Shown one piece after another: positions 5,576 to 7,520 of a DNA stretch of 7,520 nt. This DNA is from Microcaldota archaeon. Lineage in GTDB: Archaea; Micrarchaeota; Micrarchaeia; Micrarchaeales; CABMGC01. The first letter of the stretch is position 1; each line of letters starts with the position of its first letter. The translations under genes and the position numbers were made by a program. The notes beneath the pieces were generated by a model. It was given only the letters and a program-made list of their open reading frames with translations, did no database searches and was not told the DNA's origin. The DNA lies in the NCBI GenBank assembly GCA_027340645.1, contig DAHWQN010000025.1, forward strand, positions 261 through 7,780, in the 5' to 3' direction.

Positions 5576-6253
5576 ATGGAGTATGAAACAGTTATGACGC
5601 GCCTAGTTGCAATGGAAAGCGTAGGCGGCGTGGAAGGAATGAGAAGGTTTGGAATAGATACCAGCACAGCTTTAGGAATAACATTGCCTGCTCTAAGGAA
5701 ACTCGCAAAGGAGATAGGCACAGACCAGAAAATGTCACTTAAGTTGTGGGATTCTGGGGTGCATGAGGGAATGGTGCTTGCAACAATATTAGGTGATCCG
5801 AAGAAAGTTTCAGACCGTCAGCTTGAACGCTGGGTCCACGGCATTAATTCTTGGGACATATGCGATAGCGCCTGCGGAAATTTGTTCTGGAAGACTGATT
5901 TCGCACTTGACAAGGCTGCGAAATGGAGTACTCGCAAACCAGAATTTGAGAAGAGAGCCGCATTCTCGCTCATGGCGTACATGGCAGTGCATAGGAAGGA
6001 ATTCGGAGATGATGTATTCTCAGGATTTCTGCCATTAATAGTACGTGAGTCTGCAGATGACAGAAACTTTGTGAGGAAGGCTGTAAACTGGGCACTTAGA
6101 GAAATAGGAAAACGTAATGCGAATTTGAACAGGATTGCGATTAAAACAGCGGAAGACCTGAAAGAGAGTGAACTTAAGAGCGCGAGGTGGATAGGATCTG
6201 ACGCGTATAGGGAGCTCACAGGCGATGTTGTGCAGCAACGGCTTTCGAGATAG
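5576..6253 (+). CDS. AlkD-like DNA alkylation repair protein (HEAT-repeat DNA glycosylase family)
   Basis: This 225-residue protein is built of helical HEAT-like repeats and matches the DNA alkylation repair enzyme family (AlkC/AlkD). AlkD members remove N3- and N7-alkylated purines from DNA. Diagnostic stretches are LGITLPALRKLAKEIG (33-48), SWDICD (92-97), KRAAFSLMAYMAVH (126-139) and the hallmark DDRNFVRKAVNWALREIGKRN (161-181). W93, D97 and W172 correspond in motif and spacing to W109, D113 and W187 of Bacillus cereus AlkD, so the lesion-binding pocket appears intact. The start has a strong GGAGG site, and only one base separates it from the CYTH stop, so it is very likely co-transcribed with the MazG and CYTH genes. 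Catalysis is inferred from the family; the exact lesion is unknown. Confidence 0.93.
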   Translation: MEYETVMTRLVAMESVGGVEGMRRFGIDTSTALGITLPALRKLAKEIGTDQKMSLKLWDSGVHEGMVLATILGDPKKVSDRQLERWVHGINSWDICDSACGNLFWKTDFALDKAAKWSTRKPEFEKRAAFSLMAYMAVHRKEFGDDVFSGFLPLIVRESADDRNFVRKAVNWALREIGKRNANLNRIAIKTAEDLKESELKSARWIGSDAYRELTGDVVQQRLSR

Positions 6254-6454
6254 CCTGGCACTTCTCTGTTAGTTGCTCTTCTGGTTGTGAAGGTTATTGG
6301 CGCCGTAAGTACTTTGATAGAACCGTAATTTGTAATTGAGCACAGGTTGCTTTGCCTCAGCATGGACTGATAACTATAAGTTATGCGTGCGGTTGTTGCA
6401 CTGACAGGACAGAAGATATTTAGACATGAGTCACGTATCCAATCAGGTGGTTAT
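6254..6454 (+). other. Intergenic region upstream of glutamine synthetase, with likely promoter
   Basis: These 201 bases hold no independent ORF and no tRNA-like fold that I can see. AACTATAAG at 6372-6380 is a plausible box A, giving a transcript start near 6401 and a leader of about 50 bases before the GTG at 6455. A small inverted repeat, GTGC (6387-6390) with GCAC (6398-6401), flanks a seven-base loop. AGGTG at 6445-6449 lies five bases before that GTG and matches the archaeal anti-Shine-Dalgarno sequence. From 6383 the segment is also in frame with the synthetase. Confidence 0.4.
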
Positions 6455-7520
6455 GTGGAGGAGATTGTGGAAAGGGCGCTGAGCCTTATAAAGGAGAACA
6501 AGATAGGTTGGGTCGATGTCCAGTTTACCGATCTGGCAGGACGTCTTCATCATATAACGTTACCTGCTAGGGAGTTCACCGAAGACTCGTTTGTCAATGG
6601 ATTTGGAAAGCTCGACGGCAGCAGCATAAAGGGCTTTACCTCGATAAACGAGAGCGACATGCTTCTTGTACCTGTGCCTGAGTCGATGGCCGTGATACCA
6701 TGGGGCCAGGGCACCGCACGTGTTATAGCGAAAATAATGTGGGGCGGGGGCAGGGGAAGATTTGAGAGGGATCCGAGGGGCGTTGCTGAAAATGCGGAGA
6801 AATACCAGAATGAAAAGGGATATAAGAGCTTTTTAGGGCCTGAGCCTGAGTTCTTCATCTTCGATAAGATAGAGATAGACGTATCGACCCCGCAGGCAGG
6901 CACATCATACAGGATAAGCTCGAAGGAATCACCATGGAGCGAGGAGGGTGGCTTCTTCGTAAGATACAAGGAGGGTTATTATCCTGCGCCGCCAGTAGAT
7001 CAGCTTATGGGGGTTAGACTTGATGCCGTAAACGCGCTTGAGAACAGTTTTGGGTTCAAGATAGAGGCAACACACCACGAGGTCGCAACTGCTGGGCAGG
7101 GTGAGATAAACTTCGGATTCACAACACTGACAGACGCCGCTGACAAGGTGCAGACCCTAAAGTACGTGGTCAAAAACATAGCCGCACTGCACAATATGAT
7201 CGCCACGTTTATGCCTAAGCCGTTGTATGGTGACAACGGGACTGGAATGCACACGCATTTCAGCCTTTGGACGAACGACGGGAAAAGAAATCTGATGTAC
7301 GATCCGAATGATGATTATGCTGAGATAAGCGCACTCGGGAGATATGTAATAGGAGGCATACTCAGACATGCAGGTGCGTTGTCTGCGATATCCAACTCTA
7401 CGGCAAACAGCTATCGCCGTTTGATACCTGGATTCGAAGCTCCAGTGTATACGGCGTGGAGCAGAGCCAACAGGAGCGCCATACTACGCGTTCCGGCATA
7501 CTACAAAGGCATGGAGAGGG
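6455..7520 (+). CDS. glnA: Glutamine synthetase, type I, 3' end cut by the window
   Basis: It makes glutamine from glutamate, ammonia and ATP in the cytoplasm and is the main entry of nitrogen. About 355 codons are visible; a complete GSI has about 430-470. The N-terminal beta-grasp domain includes VDVQFTDLAGRLHHITLP and DGSSIKGF. The catalytic domain shows GPEPEFF (metal-binding glutamates), HHEVA and GQGEINFGF, the ATP/glutamate-site stretch FMPKPLYGDNGTGMHTHFSL, NSYRRLIPGFEAP and NRSAILRVP with its substrate arginines. Oddities: NSTANSY where NPT is usual, and AKIMWGGG in place of the common CDVY region. The GTG start gives an N-terminus like other GSI proteins and has an AGGTG site. An in-frame ATG at 6383 would add 24 residues. 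The adenylylation-site region lies beyond the edge, so that regulation cannot be judged. Confidence 0.96.
   Translation, partial: MEEIVERALSLIKENKIGWVDVQFTDLAGRLHHITLPAREFTEDSFVNGFGKLDGSSIKGFTSINESDMLLVPVPESMAVIPWGQGTARVIAKIMWGGGRGRFERDPRGVAENAEKYQNEKGYKSFLGPEPEFFIFDKIEIDVSTPQAGTSYRISSKESPWSEEGGFFVRYKEGYYPAPPVDQLMGVRLDAVNALENSFGFKIEATHHEVATAGQGEINFGFTTLTDAADKVQTLKYVVKNIAALHNMIATFMPKPLYGDNGTGMHTHFSLWTNDGKRNLMYDPNDDYAEISALGRYVIGGILRHAGALSAISNSTANSYRRLIPGFEAPVYTAWSRANRSAILRVPAYYKGMER

Noticed and set aside
5818..6363. A 181-codon minus-strand frame running out of the AlkD-like gene
   Set aside because: It is antisense to strongly conserved AlkD motifs, and its translation is Ser/Leu-rich without domain features.
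6254..6454. Possible tRNA or C/D-box small RNA before glutamine synthetase
   Set aside because: No cloverleaf arms or T-loop (GGTTCRA) could be assembled, and no paired RTGATGA and CTGA boxes are present.
6550..7369. Minus-strand frames of 70-139 codons opposite glutamine synthetase
   Set aside because: The plus strand encodes continuous GSI motifs across the whole region; these are shadow frames.
1..7520. CRISPR array, insertion sequence, prophage or integron signals
   Set aside because: No spaced direct repeats, transposase or integrase motifs, or terminal inverted repeats were seen. Most genes are core metabolism.

Overview
The window looks like a chromosomal segment of an archaeon. The evidence is indirect. 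AT-rich TATA-like boxes lie about 26 bases before the starts of the phosphoglycerate mutase and ABC transporter genes, which have no Shine-Dalgarno motif, the pattern of leaderless archaeal transcripts. Genes inside an apparent operon instead carry GGAGG or GGTG motifs. Ile is often ATA and Arg often AGG/AGA. One envelope protein is rich in Asn-X-Ser/Thr sequons, and an oligo-T tract follows its stop. I cannot fix the lineage; an ARMAN/Micrarchaeota-like or Thermoplasmata-like acidophile is a low-confidence guess. I see no rRNA, tRNA, CRISPR array, insertion sequence or att site.

Layout. (1) Bases 1-833, minus strand: 5' part of an ABC exporter gene, cut by the window edge, with an unusual soluble N-terminal domain of about 110 residues. 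(2) 943-1602, minus strand: a small membrane-anchored, probably N-glycosylated surface protein, followed by a T-rich terminator. (3) 1849-3369, plus strand: bacterial-type cofactor-independent phosphoglycerate mutase (gpmI), convergent with (4) enolase (eno, minus strand, 3385-4581). Only 15 bases separate the two stop codons, and both stops lie in one small hairpin. (5) 4659-6253, plus strand: a tight three-gene cluster of a MazG-type NTP pyrophosphohydrolase, a divergent CYTH-fold protein and an AlkD-like DNA alkylation repair protein. (6) 6455 to the right edge, plus strand: type I glutamine synthetase (glnA), cut at its 3' end.

How the genes work together. GpmI and enolase catalyse consecutive steps of lower glycolysis/gluconeogenesis (3-phosphoglycerate to 2-phosphoglycerate to phosphoenolpyruvate). 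The MazG-CYTH-AlkD cluster is joined by a 23-base overlap and a 1-base gap. It pairs two folds that act on nucleotide triphosphates or polyphosphates with a base-lesion repair fold, which suggests nucleotide-pool and DNA sanitation. This cluster, and in particular its degenerate CYTH member, is the best candidate here for something undescribed. Glutamine synthetase is ordinary nitrogen assimilation and appears to have its own promoter.
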